64,000 nt of DNA from Mitsuaria sp. 7 (GCF_001653795.1 NZ_CP011515.1:186001-250000); one strand, 5' to 3'. Positions 1 through 8,620 are shown, counted from the stretch's first letter. Notes: generated by a model from the letters alone, not told the origin. Numbers and translations are program-made.

Positions 1-2302
1 TGTCGATGACCAGCGCCTCGTCCTTGAACTGGGCGTGGAAGCGCGCCAGCGCGCTGTCGGCCAGCTCCGCGTGCGCATGCACGAGCGCGGACAGCGCGCC
101 CAGGCGGTCGGTCATGTTGGTCGCGTCCTTGAAGCGCTGGTACGCGCGGCCCGGCCACACGCCGTCGCCGCCGCGGGTCGCGTTCAGGACCAGCATCGCC
201 AGCGACAGGTTCACCAGCGCGCGCTTGCCGCTCTGCACCGGGTCCGGGTTGTAGCCGGTCGTCACCTGATGCGCGTCGAAGGCCCAGGCCCAGTCGGCCT
301 GCAGCGCCGATGCCAGCTGCGTCTGCGCCGCTTCGACGGCCGCGTGGATGGCTTGAGGATCGACAACGTCGAGCTGCTCGGCGATGTAGGCCTCGTCCGG
401 CAGTTGCAGCGCCAGTGCCTTGAAGGCGGGGTCCAGCTCCGCATGGCGCAGCACCGCCCGCATCGCGTCGATGTACGCGGCGTCCAGCACCAGCGGCTGG
501 CCCGAACGCACGGCGCCCAGGATGCGGTTCAGCGCCAGGCGCTGGCTGGCTTCCCAGCGGTTGAAGGCGTCGCTGTCGTGCTTGAGCAGGACCAGCAGCT
601 CGGCGTCGCCGAGGCCGTCGTCCAGCACCACCGGCGCGGAGAAGCCGCGCAGCAGCGACGGCACCGGCTCGGACGGCACGTTGACGAACACGAAGGACTG
701 CTCGGCCTGGTCCAGCACCAGCACGCGCTCGGTGTCGGTGGCGCCGGCGGCGCCGTCTTCACCTTGCAGCATCAGCGGCAGCGCCTGGCCGTCGCGCGAC
801 AGCAGGCCCAGCGACACGGGGATCACCTGCGGCAGCTTGGCGGCCTGGCCTTGCGCGGCGGCACTCGATTGCGTCAGCGTCAGCGTCCAGGTCTGACCGG
901 CGGCGTCGTACACGCCACGGGCCTGCAGACGCGGCGTGCCGGCCTGCGCGTACCAGCGCTTGAAGGCGTCCAGGCGCGTCGTCAGCGGCGAGCCCGGGTT
1001 CGCGTCCGCGATCGCCTGCGCGAAGTCGTCGCAGGTCACGGCCTGGCCGTCATGGCGCTCGAAGTACAGCGCCATGCCCTTGGCGAAACCGTCGCGGCCG
1101 ACCAGCGTCTGGTACATGCGGACGACTTCCGCGCCCTTCTCGTAGACGGTGGCGGTGTAGAAGTTGTTGATCTCGACGTACTCGTCGGGACGCACCGAGT
1201 GGGCCATCGCGCCGGCGTCTTCGGGGAACTGGCGGGCGCGCAGCGCGCGCACGTCCTCGATGCGGCAGACCGCGCGCGCGCTCGGCGTGGCGGCCATGTC
1301 CTGGCTGAACTCCTGGTCGCGGAAGACGGTCAGGCCTTCCTTCAGCGACAGCTGGAACCAGTCGCGGCAGGTGACGCGGTTGCCGGTCCAGTTGTGGAAA
1401 TACTCGTGCGCGACGATGGACTCGATGCGGGCGAAGTCCGCGTCGGTCGCGGTGGCGGGGGAGGCCAGCAGCGCCGAGGTGTTGAAAATGTTCAACCCCT
1501 TGTTCTCCATCGCGCCCATGTTGAAGTCGGACACGCCGACGACCATGAAGCGCTCCAGATCCAGCGGCAGGTTGAAGCGCGCCTCGTCCCACACGACCGA
1601 CGCGATCAGCGAGTTCATCGCGTGTTCCGTCTTCTCCAGGTCGCCCTGGCGGACGTAGACCTGCAGCAGATGGTCCTTGCCGCCGCGGGTGCGGATGCGC
1701 TGCTCGCGCGCGACCAGATCGCCGGCCACCATCGCGAAGAGGTAGCTGGGCTTGGGGAAGGGGTCGTGCCACTTCGCCAGGTGACGGCCGTTGTCGAGGG
1801 CAGCCGATTCGACCAGGTTGCCGTTGGACAGCAGCACCGGGAATCTGGCCTTGTCGGCGCGCATCGTCACCGTGTAGACCGCCATCACGTCGGGGCGGTC
1901 CAGGAAGTAGGTGATGCGGCGGAAGCCTTCGGCCTCGCACTGCGTGAAGAAGCTGCCGCCGGAGGTGTAGAGACCCGACAGCGTCGTGTTCTTGTCCGGG
2001 CAGCAGGTGTTGCGGATCTCGAGCGTGAAGTCCGCGTCCGGCACGTTGTCGATGATCAGCTCATGGCCTTCCTGGCGGAAGGACACGCTCTCGCCGTCGA
2101 TCAGCACGCGCAGCAGGTTCAGCTCCTCGCCATGCAGGCGCAGGGGGCCGTGGGGCACCGCGGCGTTGCGTTCCAGGCGCATCTTGCTGGCGACCAGCGT
2201 CTTCACCGGATCGAGGTCGAAACTCAGGTCGACGGTACGGATCCAGAAGATCGGCGCGACGTAATCGGCGCGGCGGATCAGGGTGGCAGTGCCTTCACGC
2301 AT
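1..2302 (-). CDS. pepN: Aminopeptidase N (M1 zinc metallopeptidase), 3' end cut by the window
   Basis: Cytosolic aminopeptidase that removes N-terminal residues from peptides in the last steps of protein turnover. Reading from the ATG at 2302, 767 residues are visible and the frame is still open at the window edge; E. coli PepN is about 870 residues, so the C-terminal part is missing. The family exopeptidase motif GAMEN is at residues 263-267. The zinc motif HEYFH is at 299-303 and its third ligand is Glu322 in KEGL, close to E. coli numbering. The start fits the family N-terminus (REGTATLIRRADYVAP). It lies downstream of prfB on the same strand with a possible terminator between them. Confidence 0.97.
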   Translation of the reverse strand, partial: MREGTATLIRRADYVAPIFWIRTVDLSFDLDPVKTLVASKMRLERNAAVPHGPLRLHGEELNLLRVLIDGESVSFRQEGHELIIDNVPDADFTLEIRNTCCPDKNTTLSGLYTSGGSFFTQCEAEGFRRITYFLDRPDVMAVYTVTMRADKARFPVLLSNGNLVESAALDNGRHLAKWHDPFPKPSYLFAMVAGDLVAREQRIRTRGGKDHLLQVYVRQGDLEKTEHAMNSLIASVVWDEARFNLPLDLERFMVVGVSDFNMGAMENKGLNIFNTSALLASPATATDADFARIESIVAHEYFHNWTGNRVTCRDWFQLSLKEGLTVFRDQEFSQDMAATPSARAVCRIEDVRALRARQFPEDAGAMAHSVRPDEYVEINNFYTATVYEKGAEVVRMYQTLVGRDGFAKGMALYFERHDGQAVTCDDFAQAIADANPGSPLTTRLDAFKRWYAQAGTPRLQARGVYDAAGQTWTLTLTQSSAAAQGQAAKLPQVIPVSLGLLSRDGQALPLMLQGEDGAAGATDTERVLVLDQAEQSFVFVNVPSEPVPSLLRGFSAPVVLDDGLGDAELLVLLKHDSDAFNRWEASQRLALNRILGAVRSGQPLVLDAAYIDAMRAVLRHAELDPAFKALALQLPDEAYIAEQLDVVDPQAIHAAVEAAQTQLASALQADWAWAFDAHQVTTGYNPDPVQSGKRALVNLSLAMLVLNATRGGDGVWPGRAYQRFKDATNMTDRLGALSALVHAHAELADSALARFHAQFKDEALVID

Positions 2303-2329
2303 GGCGGACTTCCTTGTAGGAATGAAGAA

Positions 2330-2358
2330 GCCCCGGGCCGGGGATCGAGCACCGGGGC
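2330..2358 (-). terminator. Possible intrinsic terminator after prfB
   Basis: On the minus strand GCCCCGG (2352-2358) and CCGGGGC (2330-2336) can form a 7-bp GC stem, followed by a short TTCTTC stretch rather than a full T run. It sits between the prfB stop and the pepN start. Termination strength is uncertain because the loop is long and the T tract weak. Confidence 0.4.
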
Positions 2359-2376
2359 ATTTGTCTCTTGTTGTGC

Positions 2377-3481
2377 TTACACGCCCTGCTTGAGGGACGC
2401 GGTGATGAATGCGTCGAGATCGCCGTCCAGCACCTTCTGGGTGTTGGAGATCTCGACGTTGGTGCGCAGGTCCTTGATGCGGCTCTGGTCCAGCACGTAC
2501 GAGCGGATCTGGTGGCCCCAGCCCACGTCGGTCTTGCTGTCCTCGAGCTTCTGCTGCTCGGCCATGCGCTTCTTCATCTCATGGTCGTACAGGCGCGAGC
2601 GCAGGCGCTTCCAGGCGACGTCGCGGTTGCTGTGCTGGCTGCGGCCGTCCTGGCACTGGACGACGATGCCGGTCGGGATGTGGGTCAGGCGCACCGCCGA
2701 GTCGGTCTTGTTGATGTGCTGGCCGCCCGCGCCGGAGGCGCGGTAGGTATCGGTGCGCACGTCCGACGGGTTGATGTCGATCTCGATCGAATCGTCCACT
2801 TCCGGATACACGAACAGCGAGGCGAAGCTGGTGTGGCGGCCGCCCGAGGAGTCGAACGGGCTCTTGCGCACCAGGCGGTGCACGCCCGACTCGGAGCGCA
2901 GCAGGCCGAAGGCGTACTCGCCTTCCACCTTGATGGTGGCGCTCTTGATGCCGGCGATCTCGTCGTCGGTCTGCTCTTCGACGTCGGCCTTGAAGCCCTT
3001 GCGCTCGCAGTACTTCAGGTACTGGCGCAGCAGCATGCCGGCCCAGTCGCAGGCCTCGGTGCCGCCGGCGCCGGCCTGGATGTCGATGAAGCAGTTCAGC
3101 GGGTCGGCCGGGTTGTTGAACATCCGGCGGAACTCGAGTTCCTCGACCTTCTCGCTCAGCTTGACGGACTCCGCCTCGATGGTCTGGATGCCGGCGATGT
3201 CGTTGTCGTCCTTGGACATCTCGTACAACTCGAGGTTGTCGGTGATGTTGGACGTCAGGTGGTTGATCGTCTCGACGACCTGTTCCAGCGTGCGCTTTTC
3301 CTTGCCGAGCTCCTGGGCCCGCTTGGGGTCGTTCCAGACGTTGGGGTTCTCCAGGGCGGCGTTGACTTCGTTCAACCGCAGCGCTTTGCGGTCGTAGTCA
3401 AAGGTACCCCCTTAGCGCGTCGGTACGCGCTTGCAGATCGGACAGCGTGTTGCCGATCGCATTGATTTGTTCGATGTCCAT
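2377..3481 (-). CDS. prfB: Peptide chain release factor 2, expressed through programmed +1 frameshift
   Basis: RF2 recognises UGA and UAA stop codons and triggers peptidyl-tRNA hydrolysis. The gene has two overlapping frames. The first starts at the ATG at 3481 ([17 protein letters not shown]) and meets an in-frame TGA as codon 28 (3400-3398). Reading continues in the +1 frame from GAC at 3399 to the stop at 2377. The joined protein has 367 residues (E. coli RF2: 365). The anticodon-mimic SPF is at about residues 207-209 and the catalytic GGQ at 252-254. Annotating only the downstream frame would lose the N-terminus. The lysS gene that often follows prfB is absent; pepN follows instead. Confidence 0.97.
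3397..3412 (-). promoter_or_regulatory. RF2 programmed +1 frameshift site
   Basis: On the minus strand the sequence reads AGG GGG TAC CTT TGA C. It combines the internal Shine-Dalgarno-like AGGGGG, one spacer codon, the slippery CTT codon and a TGA followed by C, matching the classical bacterial prfB autoregulatory site. When RF2 is scarce, slow decoding of UGA allows a +1 shift and more RF2 is made. Confidence 0.95.
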
Positions 3482-3570
3482 GATTCGCTCGAATGGTGGA
3501 GCCCCCGAGAGGGGGCCCGAAGCCGGGTATTTTCTCATGCTGACGCGAACGGGCTCCCTAAGATGCCGGG

Positions 3571-3984
3571 ATGCGTCCGAAACCGCCTGTCCCCGATGCG
3601 GGTTACCCCTCCGGTACCCCCGTCGGCAGCCCTTCCGGCACCCCCTCCGGCACCCCCTCCGGCACGATACGCGCCCGGCGCCGCTGGGTGCGCCGTGGGA
3701 ACTGGCGGTTGACGCTGATGCTGCTCGTCGTGTGGGCGCTGGTGACCTTCGGGGTCGCTTACTTCGCGCGGGCGCTCAGCTTCGATTTCTTCGGCTGGCC
3801 GTTCAGCTTCTGGGTGGGGTCGCAGGGAGCGCTGATCGTGTACGTGGCGATCGTCGTCATCTACGCGACCGTCATGAACCGCCGGGAGGCGGAGGCAGGG
3901 GTGCAAGACCCGGCACCCTACTTCGACGACGTGGAGTCGAAACGGCCGGAGCGGGAGCGCTCCGGGCCGATCACGGGGTTCTGA
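3571..3984 (+). CDS. DUF4212 protein (putative solute:sodium symporter small subunit), orphan
   Basis: A 137-residue inner-membrane protein. Two hydrophobic segments (about residues 48-67 and 81-100) flank the sequence LSFDFFGWPFSFWVGSQGAL, characteristic of DUF4212 small subunits that normally accompany an ActP/PutP-like sodium:solute symporter. The N-terminal 35 residues are low complexity with a PSGT repeat, encoded by a short tandem repeat near 3625-3665, so the exact start is uncertain. No large symporter subunit lies on either side: prfB is divergent and a ParB-like gene follows on the opposite strand. Function is inferred from the family only. Confidence 0.8.
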   Translation: MRPKPPVPDAGYPSGTPVGSPSGTPSGTPSGTIRARRRWVRRGNWRLTLMLLVVWALVTFGVAYFARALSFDFFGWPFSFWVGSQGALIVYVAIVVIYATVMNRREAEAGVQDPAPYFDDVESKRPERERSGPITGF

Positions 3985-4022
3985 AGACCGCCGATCTGCT
4001 CGGGCCTGGGCGTTGGCCGCCG

Positions 4023-4063
4023 AGGTATGGGGCCCCAGCCGCAAGGGCTGAAACCCCACACCT
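4023..4063. repeat. Inverted repeat between convergent genes
   Basis: AGGTATGGGG (4023-4032) and CCCCACACCT (4054-4063) are complementary except for one position. The stretch between them contains a smaller AGCC/GGCT hairpin. It lies between the DUF4212 gene and the convergent ParB-like gene and may act as a bidirectional terminator, although it has no clear T run. Confidence 0.45.
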
Positions 4064-4117
4064 CACCGTCCCCGACCACTGCCGTCCTTCCACGGATCTG
4101 CTACCGAGGACTGCGGG

Positions 4118-4978
4118 TCAGAACGGGGAGCCGTCCTGCTTCGCGGCGGCGAGTTGCGCCTGAAGGTCCGCGACCTGCGCACGCAGCTTGATGTTCTCGT
4201 CCTGCAAAGCGCCGACCTGCGCACGCAGGAGGGCGACCGCCGGATCGGCTTCGAGTTCACCATCCTCGTTCGTCGGCACGCCCAGCAGCTCGACCGCCAC
4301 TTCGGCGACCGCATCGCCCGCAGCCTTCTTGCCGACCTTGGACTCGCGCACGCGCTTGGCGGCCTGGCGCAATTCCTTCTTGCCGCCAGCAGCGGCAGCG
4401 GCCTGCTCTTCAGCGGGCAGATCGGAGATGACGGCGGCGGCGCTGATCGACACCTCGCCCGAGCGCACGGCGGCGACGAGTTCCGGCGCGGCGGCCTTCT
4501 GGATCTTCTCGATCTGCGTCACGGTGGCGCTGCTGATGCGCGCGGCGCGCGCGATGGCTTCGCGGCTCTTCAGCGGCGGGGCTTCGGGCACCGGCGCGGC
4601 GCTGGCGTCGGCGGCGGGCGCTTCAGGCGCCGGATCGTTGAGCACGGCCAGCCGGCGCGCTTCCATGATCTCCTTCTTGCGCAGGGCGAGCACGCCGCGC
4701 TGGAAGTCGGAGACGCTGCGGCGGCCCAGATGCTGGTCGATCATCCACAGGTGGACGTCCTCCATGGACTTGAAGCGGGTGTTCTGCACCGTCTGGAAGG
4801 GGATGCCGTGCTTGGTGCAGATGCCGTGGCGGTTGTGGCCGTCCACGAGGATGTCGCCCCAGAGCACTAGCGCGTCGCGGCAGCCCTCGGCGAGGATGCT
4901 GCGCTCGAGCGCGGCATGTTCGTCCTCGGTCAGGGGATCGATGTAGGCCTTGAGTTCTTCGGTGACGATGATGTTCAT
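4118..4978 (-). CDS. ParB/Srx N-terminal-domain protein, plasmid replication/partition-like
   Basis: A 286-residue protein. Residues about 1-100 contain a ParB-like nuclease/NTPase domain with the core DGHNRHGICTKHGIPF. A long Ala-rich segment follows, with a helix-turn-helix-like stretch (SREAIARAARISSATVTQIEK), and a C-terminal coiled coil of heptad LRAQV/LKAQ type. The ATG at 4978 gives MNIIVTEELKAYIDPLTEDE, which matches the usual beginning of this domain; an upstream in-frame extension is low complexity and probably untranslated. No parA or parS-like repeats are nearby, so it is not the chromosome partition ParB. Homologues in Burkholderiales are often called plasmid replication/partition related, but the role is unknown. 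Confidence 0.75.
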   Translation of the reverse strand: MNIIVTEELKAYIDPLTEDEHAALERSILAEGCRDALVLWGDILVDGHNRHGICTKHGIPFQTVQNTRFKSMEDVHLWMIDQHLGRRSVSDFQRGVLALRKKEIMEARRLAVLNDPAPEAPAADASAAPVPEAPPLKSREAIARAARISSATVTQIEKIQKAAAPELVAAVRSGEVSISAAAVISDLPAEEQAAAAAGGKKELRQAAKRVRESKVGKKAAGDAVAEVAVELLGVPTNEDGELEADPAVALLRAQVGALQDENIKLRAQVADLQAQLAAAKQDGSPF

Positions 4979-5211
4979 GGGGACGGGCAGCGGGACGGCA
5001 GGAAGGCGGAGCCGACAGGGCATGACCCGGTCGGCGAGGTATTCGGAAGGCGCAGCTTGCGCAGGATGTGCGATAGGCGCGCGGGTCGCACGGGCGACGG
5101 ACGACGCCGGAAAAGGGCGGCATTCTGCCTGCCTCGCGACGCTACCCTGTCGCACACCGAGCACGAGCGTCGGATATCCCACGGAACCCACCCCCAGATG
5201 AGCGCCCCCAG

Positions 5212-5697
5212 ATGAGCGAGATGAACGAAGCGATCCCCGCGCCGGTCGACCCGTTGTCCAGCGGCTGGGACTACCCGTCCCCCCATCGATTGACGGTGAG
5301 CCCCCAACCGGCGGACATCGACGGCCTGAATCACACCAACAACGCGGTCTACGTGAAGTGGTGCGAGCAGGTGGCGTGGTCGCACTCGGTGGCGCTGGGC
5401 CTGGACATCGAGGACTACCGCCGCCTTGACCGCGCGATGGCGATCCGCCATGGCGGCTACGACTACCTGCTGCCTTCCTTCGAGGGTGAAGCGCTGGTGC
5501 TGGGCACCTGGCTGACGGCGGGTGACGGCAAGCTCGCGATGGAACGCCGCTTCCAGCTGCGCCGCGCGAGCGACGGCCAGACGCTGATGCGCGGCCGCTG
5601 GGAGCTGGTCTGCATCGACATCAGCGGCGGCCGCCCGAAGCGGATGCCGCCGGAGTTCATCGCGGCGTATCAGGCAGCGGTCGTCGCTACGGACTAG
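5212..5697 (+). CDS. Acyl-CoA thioesterase, 4HBT hotdog family (YbgC-like)
   Basis: A 161-residue hotdog-fold protein predicted to hydrolyse acyl-CoA thioesters in the cytosol. The family signature DIDGLNHTNNAVYVKWCEQ lies at about residues 35-53, with the Asp/His-Asn region typical of 4HBT enzymes. The start at 5212 could instead be Met4 at 5221. Just upstream the 12-nt string CCCCAGATGAGC occurs twice, and the upstream ATG opens a five-codon frame (MSAPR) whose TGA overlaps the ATG at 5212. Its stop shares the palindrome CTAG with the stop of the convergent hydrolase gene. Confidence 0.85.
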   Translation: MSEMNEAIPAPVDPLSSGWDYPSPHRLTVSPQPADIDGLNHTNNAVYVKWCEQVAWSHSVALGLDIEDYRRLDRAMAIRHGGYDYLLPSFEGEALVLGTWLTAGDGKLAMERRFQLRRASDGQTLMRGRWELVCIDISGGRPKRMPPEFIAAYQAAVVATD

Positions 5698-6620
5698 CCG
5701 AGGAACTCCTGCACCGCCTGCGCCAGCGCCTCGGGCTGGTCGTGATGCATCATGTGCGCCGCATGCTGGAGCGTGACGCGCCGCAGGTCCTTCACGACGC
5801 CGAGCCGGCTCTCGAAATCCTCACGCGGATAACGATCGCCCCACCATTGCGAAAGCTTGGTCTCGCTGCCCTCAACCCACAGCGTCGGCGCCTCGATGCG
5901 CGACCAGCAGGCGAGGGCCTCGGCCTTCTTGTAGAGCACCGGATTGGTCCGCTTATGCGCGGGGTCGCCGAGGATGTGCCAGCGCCCGTCGTCGCCCTGC
6001 TGCGACCATTGCGGCGCGAGCCACGCGGCCTTGTCGGCGGAGAGCCTCGGATTCGTCTTCATCAGCCGCTGCGCCACGCCTTCGACGCTGTCGTAGGTCT
6101 TGAGGCTCTGCGGCTCCTTGAGCTCATCGAGCCAGCTCGCGAGCCGCGTCGGCGCCATGTCGGGCGTCGTCTCCGGCAGCCCGAAGCCCTCGAGGTTCAC
6201 GAGCTTGCGCAGCCGCTGCGGCCGCACGCCGGCATAGGTCATCGCGATGTTGCCGCCCATGCTGTGGCCGAGCAGGTCCACAGGCGCATCCGGACTGACG
6301 GCGTCGAGCAACGCATCGAGATCGCCGAGGTAGTCGGGGAACCAGTACGCGTCGCCGCCGTTGGCGTCGGTGAGCCCGAAGCCACGCCAGTCGATGGCGA
6401 CGACGCTGCGGTCTTCGCGGAACGCATCGACCATGAACTGGAACGACGCGCCGACGTCCATCCAGCCGTGGACCATCACGAGCAGCGGCCGTTGCCCATC
6501 AGGCTCCGGACCCCAGCGCAGCACGTGATGGCGCAGACCGCGCAGCGTCAGGAACTCGCTGCGATGCGGACGGCGGACGGAGTACTCAGTGGCGGGCGTA
6601 AGACTCGTGTCGGTGCTCAT
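5694..6620 (-). CDS. Alpha/beta hydrolase
   Basis: A 308-residue alpha/beta hydrolase. The nucleophile elbow GHSMG places Ser120 as nucleophile. The oxyanion-hole motif HGW is at 51-53, and the likely catalytic His lies near the C-terminus in LQHAAHMMHHDQPEA. The ATG at 6620 was chosen because the protein then starts just ahead of the conserved SEFLTLRGLRHHVLRWG region; the in-frame upstream extension looks non-coding. The substrate cannot be told from sequence. Its stop codon overlaps that of the convergent thioesterase gene by four bases. Confidence 0.85.
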   Translation of the reverse strand: MSTDTSLTPATEYSVRRPHRSEFLTLRGLRHHVLRWGPEPDGQRPLLVMVHGWMDVGASFQFMVDAFREDRSVVAIDWRGFGLTDANGGDAYWFPDYLGDLDALLDAVSPDAPVDLLGHSMGGNIAMTYAGVRPQRLRKLVNLEGFGLPETTPDMAPTRLASWLDELKEPQSLKTYDSVEGVAQRLMKTNPRLSADKAAWLAPQWSQQGDDGRWHILGDPAHKRTNPVLYKKAEALACWSRIEAPTLWVEGSETKLSQWWGDRYPREDFESRLGVVKDLRRVTLQHAAHMMHHDQPEALAQAVQEFLG

Positions 6621-6700
6621 GAAGGGCGACTGTAGTGCGCTGCGGGGGAGGGCGCTTTCGCCATGGAGACAGTGTTCATTGCTTGCATTCGCAATGCGGA

Positions 6701-7105
6701 TCACTTGGGAAAGAGCTCGCCGCAGGTGATGTCCGGCACGAACGCCAGAAACCTGTCGCGATCAGTCTGGTGGGCGAAGAGCCACTCGTTGAAGCCGAAG
6801 TTGTAGGCGATCTTGGCAAGCCACTCCGTCCGCCAATTGCCCTCATGGCCGTGATCTCCGGTCTCGCGGCAGACTGGATACGAAGAGTAGCTCTGGTAGC
6901 AAGGGCCCGAGGCTGAACCGAATTGTTCCCAGCACCAGCGGTTGGCGAAGTCCATTTCCGGATACCTCACCTGAAGCACCACGCTGTACGGAAACTCTGC
7001 CAGGCGGCGTTGTCGTTCCTCGGTCTCCGCGTCACGCCCCGCCTGGGCGTCGACTTCGCCTTCGGGGTAGACCTCGTCGAGGAATTCTTCGAATGTGGAG
7101 AGCAT
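6701..7105 (-). CDS. Hypothetical protein rich in Trp, Tyr and Phe
   Basis: A 134-residue soluble-looking protein I do not recognise. It has an acidic N-terminus (LDEVYPEGEVDAQAGRDAE) and an aromatic, Cys-containing middle (ANRWCWEQFGSASGPCYQSY), and no signal peptide or membrane segment. The start is 11 bp downstream of the GNAT gene stop, so the two are probably co-transcribed. Composition and length suggest a real gene; function unknown. Confidence 0.65.
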   Translation of the reverse strand: MLSTFEEFLDEVYPEGEVDAQAGRDAETEERQRRLAEFPYSVVLQVRYPEMDFANRWCWEQFGSASGPCYQSYSSYPVCRETGDHGHEGNWRTEWLAKIAYNFGFNEWLFAHQTDRDRFLAFVPDITCGELFPK

Positions 7106-7116
7106 GGGCCGGCAGT

Positions 7117-7689
7117 CTAGGACCGCACCGCAGCGTAGATGCTGGTGCTTCTCGCGACGCCTTCAGGCGTGACGCGATCGTTGCGCAAGACGCCTTCCAG
7201 CTGCATGCCGATCGCTTCGCAGACGGCTCGGCTTCCCGCGTTGGCTTCGTCGGGAAATGCCTCGACGCGTCGCGCGCCGAGCCGGTCGAACGCGTAGCGC
7301 TTCAACGCCGAAGCGGCTTCGCTCATGAGGCCTTGACGCTGGCGACTGGCGCGGCACCAGAAGCCGAGTTCGAACTTGGGCACGACCCAGTCGATCGAAT
7401 GCAGGCTGAGACTGGCCACGAGCGAGTCCTGCGCATCGAACGCCAAGTACACCAGCGCCGAGCGCTTGATGAACGCGGCGGCGCTCTCCCTGCAGTACAC
7501 CTCGGAGGCGTCGACCGAAGGCTCGAACATGGCCCAGGGCAAGGACGCGGGCCAGGCTCTCAACGCATCGAGCGTTTCCACGACGGCCTCGTGGACGCGT
7601 GCACCGTCGCCGGGCCTCGGTATGCGGAGCAGCAGCCGGTCGGTCCTCAGTTCGGATGCGACTTCGCGAAGGATGGGGTCGAGAGGCAT
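7117..7689 (-). CDS. GNAT acetyltransferase, RimJ/RimL type
   Basis: A 190-residue N-acetyltransferase of the RimJ/RimL-like GNAT group, which transfer acetyl from acetyl-CoA to N-terminal amines or small molecules. The N-terminus ELRTDRLLLRIPRPGDGARV is the typical first beta strand of this group. The acetyl-CoA-binding region is around FWCRASRQRQGLMSEA (about residues 129-144), followed by the usual AFDRLGARRVEAFPDEANAGS segment. It is divergent from the next GNAT gene with a 59-bp spacer. Confidence 0.85.
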   Translation of the reverse strand: MPLDPILREVASELRTDRLLLRIPRPGDGARVHEAVVETLDALRAWPASLPWAMFEPSVDASEVYCRESAAAFIKRSALVYLAFDAQDSLVASLSLHSIDWVVPKFELGFWCRASRQRQGLMSEAASALKRYAFDRLGARRVEAFPDEANAGSRAVCEAIGMQLEGVLRNDRVTPEGVARSTSIYAAVRS

Positions 7690-7748
7690 GGGACTGTCGA
7701 AGCTGGCGAGAATGAACCCCGAATCTTCACCGAATCCGGAACGTCTCC

Positions 7749-8243
7749 ATGACCGCCACGCCCGATCCCTACACCCTCCGCCCCGCGCGCCCCGACGACC
7801 TGACCGCGATCGTCGGCCTGATCGGCGAGCTCGCCGATTTCGAGAGCCTCTCCCACCTGATGGACGTGACGCCCGAGAAGCTGCTCCCGCATCTCTTCGG
7901 CGAGCGCCCCGTCTGCGAGGCCATGGTCGCCGAGCACGACAGCGGCGCGGTCGTCGCCTTCGCGCTGACCTTCACCAACTTCTCGACCTTCCTCGGCAAG
8001 CCCGGGATGTACCTCGAGGACCTGTACGTGCAGCCCGCGCATCGCGGCGCGGGCCTGGGCAAGCGCATGCTGACGCGCCTGGCGCAGATCGCGATCGAGC
8101 GCGACTACGGCCGCTTCGAATGGTGCGTGCTCGACTGGAACGAGGACGCCATCCGCTTCTACGAGAAGATGGGCGCCACCATCATGCCGGACTGGCGCTT
8201 GTGCCGTCTTGCCGGCGATGCGCTCGCGCGCTTCAAGAGCTGA
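7749..8243 (+). CDS. GNAT acetyltransferase, diamine/spermidine N-acetyltransferase-like
   Basis: A 164-residue GNAT protein. The acetyl-CoA pocket motif VQPAHRGAGLGKRML is at about residues 95-109, and the C-terminal WCVLDWNEDAIRFYEKMGA is characteristic of the SSAT-like branch, whose eukaryotic members acetylate polyamines. Substrate here is inferred only. Transcription diverges from the preceding GNAT gene, so regulation through the 59-bp shared spacer is possible. Confidence 0.85.
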   Translation: MTATPDPYTLRPARPDDLTAIVGLIGELADFESLSHLMDVTPEKLLPHLFGERPVCEAMVAEHDSGAVVAFALTFTNFSTFLGKPGMYLEDLYVQPAHRGAGLGKRMLTRLAQIAIERDYGRFEWCVLDWNEDAIRFYEKMGATIMPDWRLCRLAGDALARFKS

Positions 8244-8269
8244 TCAGCTCAGGCCGATCGCCTCGACCA

Positions 8270-8620
8270 TCACTTCAACCAGTCGTTCAGCAGCTCCGGC
8301 GGACGCGCGATCAACGCGCGGTCGCCCTGAACGACGATCGCCCGCTGCAGCAACTTCGGACGATCCGCAACCGCCTGCAGCAGCTGCGTGTCGCTCAGCG
8401 AGGCGTCCGCCAGGTTGAGCTCGCGATAGTCGTCCTCGTTGTCGCGCACCATCGCGCGCACCGGCGTGCCGAGCTGGCGGTGCAGCGTCTGCAGCTCGGA
8501 CAGCGTCAGCGGCGTCTCCAGATACTCGACGACCTCGGGCTGAAGGCCGCGGAACTCCAGCAGCGCGAGCGCCTCGCGCGACTTGGAGCAACGGGGGTTG
8601 TGCAGGATCTTGAGGCTCAT
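8270..8620 (-). CDS. ArsC/Spx-fold protein, arsenate reductase-like
   Basis: A 116-residue glutaredoxin-fold protein of the ArsC family. The redox Cys is residue 11 in HNPRCSKSREAL, and the family's ETPLTLSEL and later LIARPPELL segments are present. E. coli ArsC-type enzymes use glutathione and glutaredoxin to reduce arsenate, but many chromosomal homologues (YfgD/YffB types) do not, and there is no ars operon here. The start at ATG 8620 removes a non-homologous extension. It is divergent from the acyl-CoA synthetase. Confidence 0.85.
   Translation of the reverse strand: MSLKILHNPRCSKSREALALLEFRGLQPEVVEYLETPLTLSELQTLHRQLGTPVRAMVRDNEDDYRELNLADASLSDTQLLQAVADRPKLLQRAIVVQGDRALIARPPELLNDWLK

Noticed and set aside
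35..2746. 903-codon open frame on the plus strand
   Set aside because: It is antisense to pepN and the prfB end; the translation is Arg/Val/Ala/Gln-rich low complexity typical of GC-rich shadow frames, while the opposite strand carries clear family motifs.
3397..3412. prfB frame break as a sequencing error or pseudogene
   Set aside because: The break coincides exactly with the known programmed frameshift sequence, including the internal Shine-Dalgarno and CTT TGA C.
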